Of a stretch of 64,000 bases of DNA, positions 8,773 through 17,833 are shown piece after piece; position 1 is the first letter of the stretch; each line of letters begins with the position of its first letter. The position numbers and the translations under genes were made by a program. The notes under the pieces were generated by a model. The model saw only the letters and a program-made list of their open reading frames with translations, made no database searches and was not told the DNA's origin. The DNA comes from Pseudomonas sp. MWU13-2100. Its GTDB lineage: Bacteria; Pseudomonadota; Gammaproteobacteria; Pseudomonadales; Pseudomonadaceae. The stretch is taken from the NCBI RefSeq assembly GCF_023242365.1, contig NZ_JALLIX010000029.1:1-64000 (forward strand). Reading direction: 5' to 3'.

Positions 8773-8936
8773 ATATTGTTTTGAGTCCCCGCCGCCAACC
8801 ATGGATAGCGGGCCGTCCTGCTGATTTATGCGTGATTTGGGATCGGGTGTGGAGCAAGGCCTAATAACGTTAGTTACGATATTGGCTTCGCCTCCCACCA
8901 GAACGCCATGCCTTTGGTGCGTGTGAGTGTCTGGAA

Positions 8937-9030
8937 TCAGGGCGAAAGAGGGGCGATGAGCACCCGATCGGTTCCGCTGATCATCTCGAGTGCCGCGACA
9001 TAACTATTGGTCCGGGCGACAATCTGCCGA
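8937..9030 (-). pseudogene. C-terminal fragment of a LysR-type regulator
   Basis: In the leftward frame just beyond the cynX remnant, about 30 codons read 'RQIVARTNSYVAAL' then 'EMISGTDRVLIAPL' before a TGA. This looks like the effector-domain end of a LysR regulator, where an S..AALEM..GTDR....P pattern is common. No start, DNA-binding domain or rest of the gene is present. It overlaps, in another frame, the odd C-terminal tail of the cynX remnant, so two gene fragments appear to have been joined. The call is from a short stretch and is tentative. Confidence 0.4.
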
Positions 9031-9502
9031 GTAATGCTTCGGGTTGAACCGGGACCATCACGATCATCGCGGCCATCACCGCCGTCAGCGACCACCAGGC
9101 CCACTCGAAGCTGCCCAGCCGGTCGCGAATCACCCCGGCCATCAGCGGCGAGAGGCCGGCGATCAGATAGCCGATCCCTTGTACGAAGGCGGTCAGGCCG
9201 CCGGCACGACGCGGGTTATCCAGGTGGTCGAGGGCGAGATCAGGCTCAAAGGACAGGACGATGGTGCGGTGTTCACCGAAGCGCTGGGCGATACGCATCC
9301 CGAGGAACATCGCCAGGCCCATTGCGATGACCGGCAGCATGGTCAGCAACGAAGCGGCGCTGAAACTCAAGGGGATGTTCCCGCGAATCGCCGATAGCAA
9401 GGGCCCGACCGCGGCCATCGAGGGTCGCAGATTGAGGGCGACCAACACCACACTGACCATCAGCCATGCGGCGCGGGTGCTTGAGGCTCGTACATTGTCC
9501 AT
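8981..9502 (-). pseudogene. cynX/nimT-like MFS transporter with large internal deletion
   Basis: From the ATG at 9502 an open frame of 173 codons remains, against about 390-400 in intact CynX-type carriers. Residues 1-82 match the N-terminus (helices 1-2, 'AALNLRPSMAAVGPLL'-like: ALNLRPSMAAVGPLLSAIRG, 'RFGEHRTIVLS'). The text then jumps to the end of the carrier: 'LALDHLDNPRRAGGLTAFVQ' and 'GLSPLMAGVIRDRLGSFEWA'. Roughly 200 residues in the middle are missing while the frame stays open. The last 26 codons are not family-like, so a second junction probably lies after 'MIVMVP'. A 4-helix relic cannot transport. Confidence 0.8.
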
Positions 9503-9587
9503 AGGTGAGCCTTGGTTGGCAAAGCTCTGATTAGGCCGTCGCGGCTGGGCAGGTGCAATTTGATAAATAGGCCGGGGTATCGAGAAA

Positions 9588-10190
9588 TTAGGACTCGGTA
9601 TTTTCCTGGGCCGAGAGCGGCCAGGAATGTGGCTGGATTTCACCGGCTGCCGAGCGGAGTTGGTGGTAGGCAACGACCAGTTGATCAAGGCTGAACGCAC
9701 GATTGCGCCCGCTGGGGTTGGGCAGGACCCAGACCGCGGCATTGCCAAAGGTTTTTGACTGCGGCCCCCAGGCTACGTCTCGTTGGTCGGATAACCCGCA
9801 GTATGCGGCCTTGCCGAGAAAGGCCACGAAGCGTGGCGCATGGCGGGTGATCTTTTGTTCAAAGTCCGTGGCGATAGCGCTGAATTCAGCGGCGGACAAC
9901 TGATCCGCGCGCGCCGTGGGCCGTTCAACCACGGCGGTCAATCCACACCGGTATTGCAGGATCGTTCGATCGTTTTCCGGGCGGATTTCCTCCTGGGTGA
10001 AACCGGCCAGATGCAGCGTGCGCCAGAAACGATTGTTTCTGCCCGCAAAGTGATGCCCCTGGGCGGCCGCCATCAGCCCCGGATTGATGCCGCAGAAAAT
10101 CACCGCGAGGTGTTCATCCAGAATGTCTTCGAGTCTTTCAGCCACCCCGCACCTCACAGGCCCGGCGGCTGTCGGGCGCCTTATTCGCAC
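9588..10190 (-). CDS. mug: G/U mismatch-specific uracil-DNA glycosylase
   Basis: The protein removes uracil or thymine derivatives opposite G as the first step of base-excision repair. Both family motifs are present: 'AVIFCGINPGLMAA' (GINPG, with the catalytic Asn) near residue 35 and 'WVLPNPSGRNRAF' (NPSGxNR) near 155. Length is about 200 residues from a GTG at 10190 that directly abuts the stop of the TetR gene, or about 180 from a later in-frame GTG; E. coli Mug starts just before the 'EDIL' segment, so the shorter form is quite possible. Expression is probably coupled to the TetR gene. Confidence 0.95.
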   Translation of the reverse strand: MRIRRPTAAGPVRCGVAERLEDILDEHLAVIFCGINPGLMAAAQGHHFAGRNNRFWRTLHLAGFTQEEIRPENDRTILQYRCGLTAVVERPTARADQLSAAEFSAIATDFEQKITRHAPRFVAFLGKAAYCGLSDQRDVAWGPQSKTFGNAAVWVLPNPSGRNRAFSLDQLVVAYHQLRSAAGEIQPHSWPLSAQENTES

Positions 10191-10814
10191 TCATCCGCAG
10201 ATCACCTTGACCGCGTTGCCTGCCAGCGTCGTCAGTTCCGCCCGGGACTTACCCGCCCGGGCCCGTATCGAAAGGCTATGCAGCAGGGATGAGGCAAGTA
10301 CGGCAAGGGCGGCCGGGTCGGCATCGGCTTCCAATTCACCGGCGTCGACGGCCAGGCGCAGGCGCGCTTCGAGATCGGCGTCGAGTTGGCTCAGACGATC
10401 AGCCAGCAGGTCGCGTATTTCGGAGTCTTCGGCAGCCTCGGTGGTGGCGGTGCCAATCACAAAGCAACCGCGAGGCTGACCGTCCCCCGAGAAATAGATC
10501 GACAACTGCCCCTCGTAGAACCCCAGCAACGCCTCGCGCAGGGTCAGCGTGCTGTCCGTCAGTGCCGCGTGCACGGCAGCCGAGGCCTGCGCCCAATACT
10601 GCTCGAAGGCCTTGATGTAGAGGGCGTGTTTGTCGCCGAACGCCGCATAGAGACTGGGGCGGTTCATGCCGGCCGACGTGGCGATGCTGTCCAGCGACGC
10701 GCCGGAATAGCCCGTGCTCCAGAAAACCCCAAGCGCCTGCTGCAGTGCAGTCTGCGGGTCATAGGCGCGGGGCCGGCCACGGCCCTTGGCCTCGGTGACT
10801 TTATTTTGTGCCAT
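10191..10814 (-). CDS. TetR/AcrR-family regulator, likely of the divergent efflux operon
   Basis: A 207-residue regulator. The N-terminal helix-turn-helix is 'GRGRPRAYDPQTALQQAL' followed by 'SLDSIATSAGMNRPSLYAAF' (about residues 40-59), the standard TetR recognition region. The C-terminal half is a ligand domain of TetR_C type with a Cys in 'GCFVIGTATTEAA'. It is divergent from the EmrAB-OMF efflux operon across 251 bases, so the simplest reading is local repression released by a drug or metabolite. An inverted repeat at 10879-10895 is a candidate operator. Its stop abuts the mug start. Confidence 0.9.
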   Translation of the reverse strand: MAQNKVTEAKGRGRPRAYDPQTALQQALGVFWSTGYSGASLDSIATSAGMNRPSLYAAFGDKHALYIKAFEQYWAQASAAVHAALTDSTLTLREALLGFYEGQLSIYFSGDGQPRGCFVIGTATTEAAEDSEIRDLLADRLSQLDADLEARLRLAVDAGELEADADPAALAVLASSLLHSLSIRARAGKSRAELTTLAGNAVKVICG

Positions 10815-10878
10815 TCTGTATAAAAATCCTTGAGTGGAGGTCGCTGTGGGGATATTCTTACATCATCGCACAAAATTA

Positions 10879-10895
10879 AGGAACCAGAAGTTCCT
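10879..10895. promoter_or_regulatory. Inverted repeat, candidate TetR operator
   Basis: AGGAAC-CAGAA-GTTCCT is a perfect 6-bp inverted repeat with a 5-bp centre in the gap between the divergent TetR and efflux genes, 65 bases before the TetR start. Its location suits a shared operator. The repeat is short, so this is a candidate only. Confidence 0.35.
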
Positions 10896-11065
10896 GACTC
10901 TCAGGTTTGTTGTGGCGGAGCTCGATGCGGGTGGTGCTGCGATTGAACAGGTGCGCTGGAGCAACCCTCCAGGCCGCGCATGGACTGCTTTCTCATAGCA
11001 ACTATTGATCTTGGGGCCGCCAGCGATTCGCGGGCCCGAGTTCCCGGTTAAAGGTGCATTCGATC

Positions 11066-12202
11066 ATGACCCAACAGTTCGACATCCCCGCTTCACAGAG
11101 CTTCGAGCACCCAGGGCCGAACCCGGCCGGCGGGCTTATCCGCAAACCGCTCAGGGAGCGGCTGCGGCCACTGTTGATGGTCGGTGTCCCGGTGCTGTTC
11201 GCCGCAGTCGGGTATGCCCGCTATCTGGCCGGCGAGCCTTATGTCACCACCGATAACGCCTACGCCCGGGTGGCGAAGGCCTCGGTCAATGCTCGGGTCT
11301 CCGGGCAAGTGGTGGAAATCGCCGTCGAGGACAACCAACCGGTGCGCAAGGGCCAGGTGCTGTTTCGGATCGATCCGCAGCCGTTGCAGATCGCGGTCAA
11401 CCGGGCCGAAGCCCAGTTGAGCGTGGCGCGCCTGCGTATCCAGGGACTCAAGGCCAACTACCGCCAGCAGCAGGCTGAGCTGCAATCGGCGAGGGAGTTG
11501 GCCGGCTTCGATCAAAAGGAGTTCGCCCGCAAGCAGGCATTGCTGGCCACCGAGTTTGTCTCGCGCGCCCTTTATGAGCGTGCCGATACCGACCTCAAAG
11601 TGGCACGGCAACACGTGGCATCCATCGAACAACAGATCGCCAGCACGGTGGTCGCGTTGAACGGCAATCCGGATATCGAGGTCGATAGCCATCCGGCGAT
11701 TCGCGAGGCCAAGGCCCAACTCGACGAGGCGCGGCTCTACCTCTCGTACGCCACGGTGTATGCGCCGGACGATGGCATCGTCGCCAAGGTCGACGATTTG
11801 CAGGTGGGCAACCATGTCAGCAGCGGTGCGCCGGCTTTTGCCCTGCTGTCCCGGCGGGTCTGGGTCGAGGCCAACTTCCGTGAAACGGAGGTGAGCCATA
11901 TGCATCCGGGCCAGGCTGCGACGATCCGTATCGATACCTATCCGGGTCACGCCTTCAAGGCCCACGTGACCAGCATGAGCCCTGGGGCCGGCGCGGATTT
12001 CGCCCTGCTGCCGCCGGAAAATGCCACCGGCAACTGGGTCAAGGTGGTCCAGCGGGTTCCGGTTCGACTCGAACTCGATCAGGCCGATCCCGATCTGCCG
12101 CTGTTTTCCGGCACCAGCGCCACGGTCAGGGTCGATACCGGCTATCGCTCGCCCTGGTGGCAACCGCTCAAGGCGCTGTTGACCGCGGGGACTGATCAAT
12201 GA
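11066..12202 (+). CDS. HlyD/EmrA-type membrane fusion protein
   Basis: The periplasmic adaptor of a tripartite efflux pump. From the ATG at 11066 it has 378 residues: one N-terminal membrane anchor (about 36-55, 'LLMVGVPVLFAAVGYARYL'), a lipoyl half 'KASVNARVSGQVVEIAVEDN', a long coiled-coil hairpin (about 110-200), the second lipoyl half 'TVYAPDDGIVAKV' and a beta-barrel region 'VWVEANFRETEVSHM'. This is the EmrA layout. It overlaps the MFS gene by four bases and is followed by its own outer-membrane channel gene, so all three pump parts are together. Control is probably by the divergent TetR protein. Confidence 0.93.
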   Translation: MTQQFDIPASQSFEHPGPNPAGGLIRKPLRERLRPLLMVGVPVLFAAVGYARYLAGEPYVTTDNAYARVAKASVNARVSGQVVEIAVEDNQPVRKGQVLFRIDPQPLQIAVNRAEAQLSVARLRIQGLKANYRQQQAELQSARELAGFDQKEFARKQALLATEFVSRALYERADTDLKVARQHVASIEQQIASTVVALNGNPDIEVDSHPAIREAKAQLDEARLYLSYATVYAPDDGIVAKVDDLQVGNHVSSGAPAFALLSRRVWVEANFRETEVSHMHPGQAATIRIDTYPGHAFKAHVTSMSPGAGADFALLPPENATGNWVKVVQRVPVRLELDQADPDLPLFSGTSATVRVDTGYRSPWWQPLKALLTAGTDQ

Positions 12203-13671
12203 ACGGCAACCCCGGAAAGGAGGGCGCGCGCGCGCTCAGGCTTGCCGCGCTGTTCGTGACCTATATGCAGTCTGCCAGCCTGCCGCTGCCGAATGCGATG
12301 CTCAGATTTATCCAGGGCGCCTTGTCGATGAGCGACGACCAGGCAGGTTGGGTCTTCACTTCGTATCTGGCGGCGAGCGCGATTACTCTGCCGATGGCGC
12401 AGTGGCTCGCCGGCCGCTACGGCTTGAAGGTGGTGTATCAGGCCGCGATAGCCTGCTTTGTCCTTGGCTTGTTGCTCGCAACCCAGGCAACGACGCCGTT
12501 GGGGTTTGTCGGCGCACGGATTATCCAGGGCGCCGCGAGCGGTGTCTTGGCACCGCTGTCGATGGCCATTGCCATGGAGACGTTGCCGCCGGCACGACGT
12601 GGGAGATTTGGCCCGAGGTGGACGGCCATTGTGCTGCTGGGCATCGTCAGTGGCCCGAGTCTCGGCGGCTGGCTCGGTGAGCTTTACGGTTGGCGCTCGA
12701 TCTTCTACATCAGCGTTCCCCTGTCGGTCTTGATCTTCCTCGTGGTGACGTTGTTGCTGGAGGAGAAAAGGGCCGAGCAACGTCCGCCCTTTGATTTCTT
12801 CGGCTTCGGCAGCTTCACGCTGGGCATGATCGGGCTGCAGATGCTGCTCGATCGCGGTGAACGCCTTGAGTGGTTTGCTTGCGCGGAAATCTGCCTGGAA
12901 GCCGTGGCCTGTGCCCTGGGGTTGTATCTGTTCGTGGTGCATGCGCTGACCGCGAAGGTGCACTTCCTCAGCAAGGGGTTGTTCCGGGACCGCAACTTCG
13001 TGCTGTCGACCGTGATGTTTTTCGCCCTCGGTTTTGTGCTGTTGTCGACCATGGCGCTGACCTCGCCGATGTTGGATGAACTGCTCGGCTTCCCGCCGGA
13101 TACCACGGGTTATCTGACGATACCGCGGGGTGTCGGGCTGCTCGCTGCCTTCCTGCTGATGGACCGTGTTCCCGAGCGTCTCGACCGCCGCCTCTTCGTG
13201 GCCCTGGGGATCGCCGTGGTGATCTATGCCAACTGGCTGATGCTCGGTTATTCGCCGTTGATGGATTGGTGGCCAGTGGCGCTTGCCGGTGCGCTGCAGG
13301 GCGCGGGGCTCGGGGTGTTGATGCCGGCGCTGAGCAAGGTGGCGTTCAGTACCCTGGACCCGAAGCTGCGCGCGGAAGGCACTGGTTTTTTCAATCTGGC
13401 CCGGGTCTACGGCAGCACGCTCGGCGTGGCGGTGGTGCAAGCCTGCTTCTTCAACAACACGCAGGCAATGCACCAGGCACTGGCCAGTCATCTGACCGCG
13501 TATCGGCTGGCGGCAGCAACGTCCTTGCCGGCGCTGGGCGCGCTCAACGAAATGATCACCGGCCAGGCGGCCTTCATCGCCATCATCGACCAGTTCAAGA
13601 TTTTGATGTGGGCGATGCTGGTGGTGGCTCCATTGGTGGTGTTTCTTCGCAAACCCGTTCCGACCAACTAG
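12199..13671 (+). CDS. EmrB/QacA-type (DHA2) drug:proton antiporter
   Basis: A 490-residue inner-membrane carrier with about 14 hydrophobic helices, the size of the DHA2 family. Diagnostic stretches are 'DDQAGWVFTSYLAASAITLP' (exactly 20 residues), 'QWLAGRYGLK' (motif A), 'GAASGVLAPLSMAIAMETLP' and the motif C-like 'LGIVSGPSLGGWLGELYGWR'. It exports toxic compounds using the proton gradient, with the upstream adaptor and downstream channel spanning the envelope. The start overlaps the adaptor stop (ATGA). The specific substrates cannot be read from sequence. Confidence 0.93.
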   Translation: MNGNPGKEGARALRLAALFVTYMQSASLPLPNAMLRFIQGALSMSDDQAGWVFTSYLAASAITLPMAQWLAGRYGLKVVYQAAIACFVLGLLLATQATTPLGFVGARIIQGAASGVLAPLSMAIAMETLPPARRGRFGPRWTAIVLLGIVSGPSLGGWLGELYGWRSIFYISVPLSVLIFLVVTLLLEEKRAEQRPPFDFFGFGSFTLGMIGLQMLLDRGERLEWFACAEICLEAVACALGLYLFVVHALTAKVHFLSKGLFRDRNFVLSTVMFFALGFVLLSTMALTSPMLDELLGFPPDTTGYLTIPRGVGLLAAFLLMDRVPERLDRRLFVALGIAVVIYANWLMLGYSPLMDWWPVALAGALQGAGLGVLMPALSKVAFSTLDPKLRAEGTGFFNLARVYGSTLGVAVVQACFFNNTQAMHQALASHLTAYRLAAATSLPALGALNEMITGQAAFIAIIDQFKILMWAMLVVAPLVVFLRKPVPTN

Positions 13672-13690
13672 TTTTCGTGGAGTCTGGCAA

Positions 13691-15139
13691 ATGAAAGCCA
13701 ATATGTTCGTCCTCGACAGACCGCTGTTGCCTATGATGGTCGGTGCGCTGTCGGCGGTTCTGTTCCTGTCGGCCTGTACCGTCGGGCCTGATTACCAGGC
13801 ACCGGTGGCCAGCCTGTCGCAGCACTATGACCAACAGGCCGAGTCGGGACTGGGGCGCAGCGGCAAGATTGACCTGGGCAAGAAGGCCGGCGGTGACTGG
13901 TGGTCGGCTTTTCAATCGGCGAAGCTCGACCAGGTTGTCCGGCGGGCCATCGACGGTAATCTTGAACTGGTGGTGGCGGATGCCACCCTGCGGCAGGCAG
14001 CTTCGTCCGTGCTTGCCGCGCAGGGGGCGCTGTATCCGCAGGTCGACTTTGCCGCCCAGGGCGGTCGCCAACGGGTCCACACCGGCGCCCAGCCTTCGGT
14101 GGCCAACTTCTACAGTGTCGGGCCACAGGTCAGCTTTGACCTTGATGCCTTCGGCGCTAACAAGCGGCGGGTCGAACAACAAGCCGCCCTGGTCGATTTT
14201 CAGACGCATCGCTACGAGGCCGCGTACCTGACCCTGACCGGCAACGTCGCCAGCCAGGCGCTGCTGGTTGCCTCTGCCAACGCGCAGATGGCCGCGGTCG
14301 GGAAACTGCTGGCCAATGGTCGCCGAAATCTCGAACTGGTGCGCATGGCCCGTCTCAACGGCAGCACCACGCAGATCGACGTGGCGCTGGCCGAGACGCG
14401 GCTGGCGCAGGATCGCACGCTGCTGCCGCCGTTGGCCCAGCAACGAGATGCGGCACGCCATGCGCTGTCGATTCTGGCTGGAAAAGGCCCGGCCGACTGG
14501 ATCGCGCCTGACTTCGACCTGGCCGAATTTGCCTTGCCCTCCAGCGTGCCCGTCAGCCTGCCCTCGGAAATGGCCCACGAGCGGCCCGATATCCTGCAAG
14601 CGGAGGCTGACTTGCATATGGCCAGCGCCGCCGTGGGTATCGCGACCGCGAACCTTTATCCCCATGTGGTGCTTTCCGCGTCGCTCGCGCAGGCCGCTTC
14701 CGGCAATGGCGGCGCGGCACTCTGGGGCTTGGCGGCGGGGCTGGCGGGGCCGATCTTCGATGGCGGGACGCTCAAGGCTGAACGCCAGGCGGCCGTCGAC
14801 GGTTACCGGGCGTCCCTCGCCAGCTACCAGCAGACGCTCATCCAATCGTTCGGCCAGGTCGCCGACACCTTACAGGCCATCAACCATGACGAGCAGGAAA
14901 GTCTCGCCCAAGGCGACGCGTTAAGCGCCGCCGAAACCAGCGTGCGCTTGAACCAGCAAGCCTACGCGCAAGGCGAGAACAGCGTTCTTCAAGTGCTGGA
15001 GGCCGAACGTGCCTATCAACAGGCGCTGTTGGGACAGATCCGGGTGAAGACCGCGCGCTATCTCGACACGGTGCGCTTGTTCGTCGCGCTCGGCGGTAAT
15101 TGCGTCGGTGTCCTTGAGCAAAAAGTGGCGGCTCGCTAA
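13691..15139 (+). CDS. NodT-family outer-membrane efflux lipoprotein
   Basis: A 482-residue TolC-like channel. The signal peptide ends in a lipobox 'LFLSACTVGPDYQ' with the acylated Cys near residue 29, typical of NodT/OprM lipoproteins. The family opening 'W.....LD.....A...N..L..A' is seen as 'GDWWSAFQSAKLDQVV' and 'AIDGNLELVVADATLRQA', and the second repeat starts near 'ERPDILQAEADLHMASAAVG'. It completes the EmrA/EmrB-like pump, 19 bases after the carrier gene. It is full length, with no sign of damage. Confidence 0.95.
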   Translation: MKANMFVLDRPLLPMMVGALSAVLFLSACTVGPDYQAPVASLSQHYDQQAESGLGRSGKIDLGKKAGGDWWSAFQSAKLDQVVRRAIDGNLELVVADATLRQAASSVLAAQGALYPQVDFAAQGGRQRVHTGAQPSVANFYSVGPQVSFDLDAFGANKRRVEQQAALVDFQTHRYEAAYLTLTGNVASQALLVASANAQMAAVGKLLANGRRNLELVRMARLNGSTTQIDVALAETRLAQDRTLLPPLAQQRDAARHALSILAGKGPADWIAPDFDLAEFALPSSVPVSLPSEMAHERPDILQAEADLHMASAAVGIATANLYPHVVLSASLAQAASGNGGAALWGLAAGLAGPIFDGGTLKAERQAAVDGYRASLASYQQTLIQSFGQVADTLQAINHDEQESLAQGDALSAAETSVRLNQQAYAQGENSVLQVLEAERAYQQALLGQIRVKTARYLDTVRLFVALGGNCVGVLEQKVAAR

Positions 15140-15261
15140 GAGCGGCCAGCTTCGAGTCCACCGCTCAGTCATCTGTTCACGGGCCCTGTCCGGCCTGGCG
15201 AAATTTTATGAACGGGCACTGCCGTTGTCGCGGTGGTGACCCTTGGCAATGGAGTAAAGAC

Positions 15262-16203
15262 ATGACCTATCACGATGCTCTTCGCGACACCCGATTTCCC
15301 ATCGTTCATGGAACCGGTGAGATGCCGGCGGTGGGCTTTGGTACGCTGTTTCGAGACCTTTCGCTAACCACGCAAGCCGTCAAGGCCGCATTGGAGGCGG
15401 GTTTTCGACATTTCGATTGTGCCGAGCGCTATCGCAACGAGGAAAGCGTCGGCATTGCTCTGCAGGCGGTTTTGCAGACCGGTGAGGTTCGACGGGAAGA
15501 GCTGTTCATTACCACCAAACTGTGGAATACCAACCATCGTCCCGAGCGCGTCGAACCGGCTTTTGCCGCCAGTTGCCGCCGACTTCAGGTGGATTACATC
15601 GATTGTTATCTGGTCCATACACCTTTTGCCTTCCAGCCCGGCGATGACCAGGACCCAAGGGATTTTCAGGGGCATGTGATCTATGACTCGGGCGTCACCT
15701 TGATCGAGACCTGGAGGGCGCTTGAGCGCCTGGTGGATGAAGGCCGCTGCCGGTCCATCGGTTTGTCCGATATCAGCTTGGAGGCCTTGAAAGAGCTGGT
15801 GGCCGTGGCGCGGATAAAACCCGCGGTGGTGCAGGTCGAATCCCATCCTTATCTGCCTGAGTGGGAACTGCTCGAGTTCTGCCAGGAGCACGGCATTATC
15901 CTCCTGGCGTTTGCGCCACTCGGGCATGGCATGGAGCCTAATGTGCTGGAAGAGCCGGTGATGACCGGGATCGCCCGGCGCTTGGGCAAAACCCCGGCAC
16001 AAGTGGCGCTGGCCTGGGCGGTACAGCGCGGCGTCGCTTTCCTGACCACCTCCGTATCACCGAGCCATATCCAGGAAAACTTTGATATATCGAGCTTGCC
16101 GCAGCGGGCCATGGCGGAAATTCGCGACGATATCACCACCCGGATACGCTTCAATTCGGTGGTGGAAACCGGCGTGCCCGGGTTTATTCCGCGCAAGAAA
16201 TAA
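15262..16203 (+). CDS. Aldo/keto reductase
   Basis: From the ATG at 15262 (GGAG seven bases upstream) the enzyme has 313 residues, a single TIM barrel. The catalytic tetrad is largely visible: Asp in 'GFRHFDCAERYRNE' with Tyr in the same motif, and Lys in 'LFITTKLWNTNHRPE'. The His-position segment is 'DYIDCYLVHTPF'. The NADPH-binding C-terminus includes 'TSVSPSHIQENFDI'. AKRs reduce aldehydes and ketones, and the physiological substrate is unknown. The gene follows the efflux operon after 122 bases and precedes a LysR gene on the same strand. Confidence 0.92.
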   Translation: MTYHDALRDTRFPIVHGTGEMPAVGFGTLFRDLSLTTQAVKAALEAGFRHFDCAERYRNEESVGIALQAVLQTGEVRREELFITTKLWNTNHRPERVEPAFAASCRRLQVDYIDCYLVHTPFAFQPGDDQDPRDFQGHVIYDSGVTLIETWRALERLVDEGRCRSIGLSDISLEALKELVAVARIKPAVVQVESHPYLPEWELLEFCQEHGIILLAFAPLGHGMEPNVLEEPVMTGIARRLGKTPAQVALAWAVQRGVAFLTTSVSPSHIQENFDISSLPQRAMAEIRDDITTRIRFNSVVETGVPGFIPRKK

Positions 16204-16304
16204 TCTGTGGCCGGGGGCGGCTGTTGCAGGGCCGTCCCTTTTTGCGCGAGCGCTGCTTCAAACCAGGCCTATGGTATTTTTACTGATTTCCCGAGGTGGA
16301 AACG

Positions 16305-17240
16305 ATGGATGTGTTCCAGACCATGCGTTTTTTCACGGCGGTCGCTCAAAGCGGCAGCTTTACCGGCGCCGCCGAGATCCTGAACACCACCACCGCCAAC
16401 GTCTCCAAAGCAGTCTCCAGCCTTGAGGCCAGACTGCAAACCCGCCTGATCAACCGCACGACTCGCCGCCTGGCATTGACCGAGGCTGGTCTGCGTTATT
16501 TGCAGCGCTGCGAGAAAATCCTCGATGAGGTGCGTGAAGCGGACGAGGAGGCCGGTACCGCTCAAGTCATGCCGTCTGGCAGGCTCAAGATTCATGCGAT
16601 GTCGGCCATTGGCAATCATTATGTGATCCAGGCCATTGCCAAGTATCGGGAGACGCATCCCACGGTGATGTTTGATCTGGTCCTGACCAATCGCTTGCCT
16701 GACTTGCTGGAGGAGGGCTATGACATGTCGATTGTGTTGGCGCGGGATTTACCCGACTCAGGGTTTGTCGCGCAGCGGCTCGGTAGCACCTACAGCATTC
16801 TTTGCGCTTCGCCTGCCTACCTGGAAAAACGCGGATACCCGGATTCTCCGGGGGATCTTTGTTCACACGATTGTCTGAGAATCGTGAACACGGTAATGCC
16901 GGCTGAAAACTGGATATTCGAGGGGCCGGAAGGTATGGAAAGTGTCAGCACTCCATTATCTCCCCTGCACATCAATACCGCCGATGGCATGACCGTCGCG
17001 ATAAAAAGCGGGATGGGCATCGGGATACAACCTATTGCTTCGGCTGTCGAGGGGCTCAGGCACGGAACATTGCTGCGGGTATTGCCCGACTATCATCTTG
17101 AAGAGTTGAATCTGTTTGCAATCTACCCCTCGCGAAAGTTTCTCGATGCCAAGATAAAAACCTGGCTCGAATTTCTCAAAGGCGCGATTCCGGAGTTGTT
17201 GGCATCGAATAAGGAAGTTGTCGGTTCACAACAACGATAA
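16305..17240 (+). CDS. LysR-family transcriptional regulator
   Basis: A 311-residue regulator. The start at ATG 16305 is preceded by GAGGTGG; an in-frame GTG lies nine bases earlier. The winged helix is 'MRFFTAVAQSGSFTGAAEIL' plus 'NVSKAVSSLEARLQTRLINR'. The effector domain follows from about residue 90 ('GRLKIHAMSAIGNHYVIQAI'). It resembles the CrgA/AaeR-like group, which often controls adjacent oxidoreductases. The aldo/keto reductase upstream on the same strand is therefore a possible target, but no divergent partner is present. Confidence 0.92.
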   Translation: MDVFQTMRFFTAVAQSGSFTGAAEILNTTTANVSKAVSSLEARLQTRLINRTTRRLALTEAGLRYLQRCEKILDEVREADEEAGTAQVMPSGRLKIHAMSAIGNHYVIQAIAKYRETHPTVMFDLVLTNRLPDLLEEGYDMSIVLARDLPDSGFVAQRLGSTYSILCASPAYLEKRGYPDSPGDLCSHDCLRIVNTVMPAENWIFEGPEGMESVSTPLSPLHINTADGMTVAIKSGMGIGIQPIASAVEGLRHGTLLRVLPDYHLEELNLFAIYPSRKFLDAKIKTWLEFLKGAIPELLASNKEVVGSQQR

Positions 17241-17302
17241 TGACTTTTTTCAGCTGGCCGTGCGGGGAAGGAGTGTCGACCCTCCATCGTCCACAACAGG
17301 GC

Positions 17303-17584
17303 TCAACCGTTCGAGCAACCAGTGCCCATCACTTGATATTGCAGGATGTGGCGTTGGCCGTGGGAGTCTTCATAGGTCATTTGCACGGGGACCGGCGCGC
17401 ATTGGTCGGCGGCCTCGGTGATTGAAACGACTTTTTCGATATCGGGTTTTGCTGCGTCAGTGTAGGTTTCGACAGGGACCGGGCTGCTGGCGGCCGATGA
17501 ATAGTTGTCGTCGGCAAATGCCTGCGCGGCAGTACTGCCAAGAACAAGGATAAGTGCGATTTTCGAGAAGTTCATGATGTTCAC
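17303..17584 (-). CDS. Secreted DUF2790-family protein
   Basis: A 93-residue protein with a clear signal peptide: 'KIALILVLGSTAAQAFA' followed by DD, cleavage after AFA. The mature part carries the DUF2790 signature 'MTYEDSHGQRHILQYQVMG' with a paired late Cys (…GTGC) and an earlier Cys near 63, which could form a disulfide. The family is abundant in Pseudomonas with many paralogues and has no established function; some members respond to copper or other metals. It stands alone, with two possible ATGs (17584, 17575). Confidence 0.9.
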   Translation of the reverse strand: MNIMNFSKIALILVLGSTAAQAFADDNYSSAASSPVPVETYTDAAKPDIEKVVSITEAADQCAPVPVQMTYEDSHGQRHILQYQVMGTGCSNG

Positions 17585-17769
17585 CGTATCGTCTGGGTCG
17601 GTTGCTTGGCGACCACGATGGTCGTAAAGCCTGGAGCGGAGTTTCCGAGTGTTTACCAGGTGAGCGGTATTGGCTCACTCGGTAGAGACGATATTAGGTG
17701 TTTGTTATGCCTCCATATAGCGGCCTGTTGGACAAACACTGTTGCCAGATTCCGCATCAATCGCCGGTT

Positions 17770-17808
17770 GGAAACGACAACGGCCCCAATCAGGGGCCGT
17801 TGTCGTTT
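17770..17808 (-). terminator. Strong hairpin downstream of the ABC operon
   Basis: GAAACGACAACGGCCCC and its exact complement form a perfect 17-bp stem with a 5-base loop (17770-17786 and 17792-17808), 25 bases after the ATP-binding-protein stop on the leftward strand. No uridine run follows, so it may act as an mRNA-stabilising or factor-assisted end rather than a classic intrinsic terminator. Confidence 0.65.
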
Positions 17809-17833
17809 CGCCAGTCCAGCGCGTCGGGCTTGG

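Noticed and set aside
12196..13701. 501-codon leftward frame opposite the EmrB-type gene
   Set aside because: High-GC antisense frame with His/Gln/Arg-rich text and no recognisable domain, over a clear 14-helix carrier.
13595..14845. 416-codon leftward frame opposite the outer-membrane channel gene
   Set aside because: Antisense shadow; no signal peptide or motif, and the plus strand has an exact lipobox.
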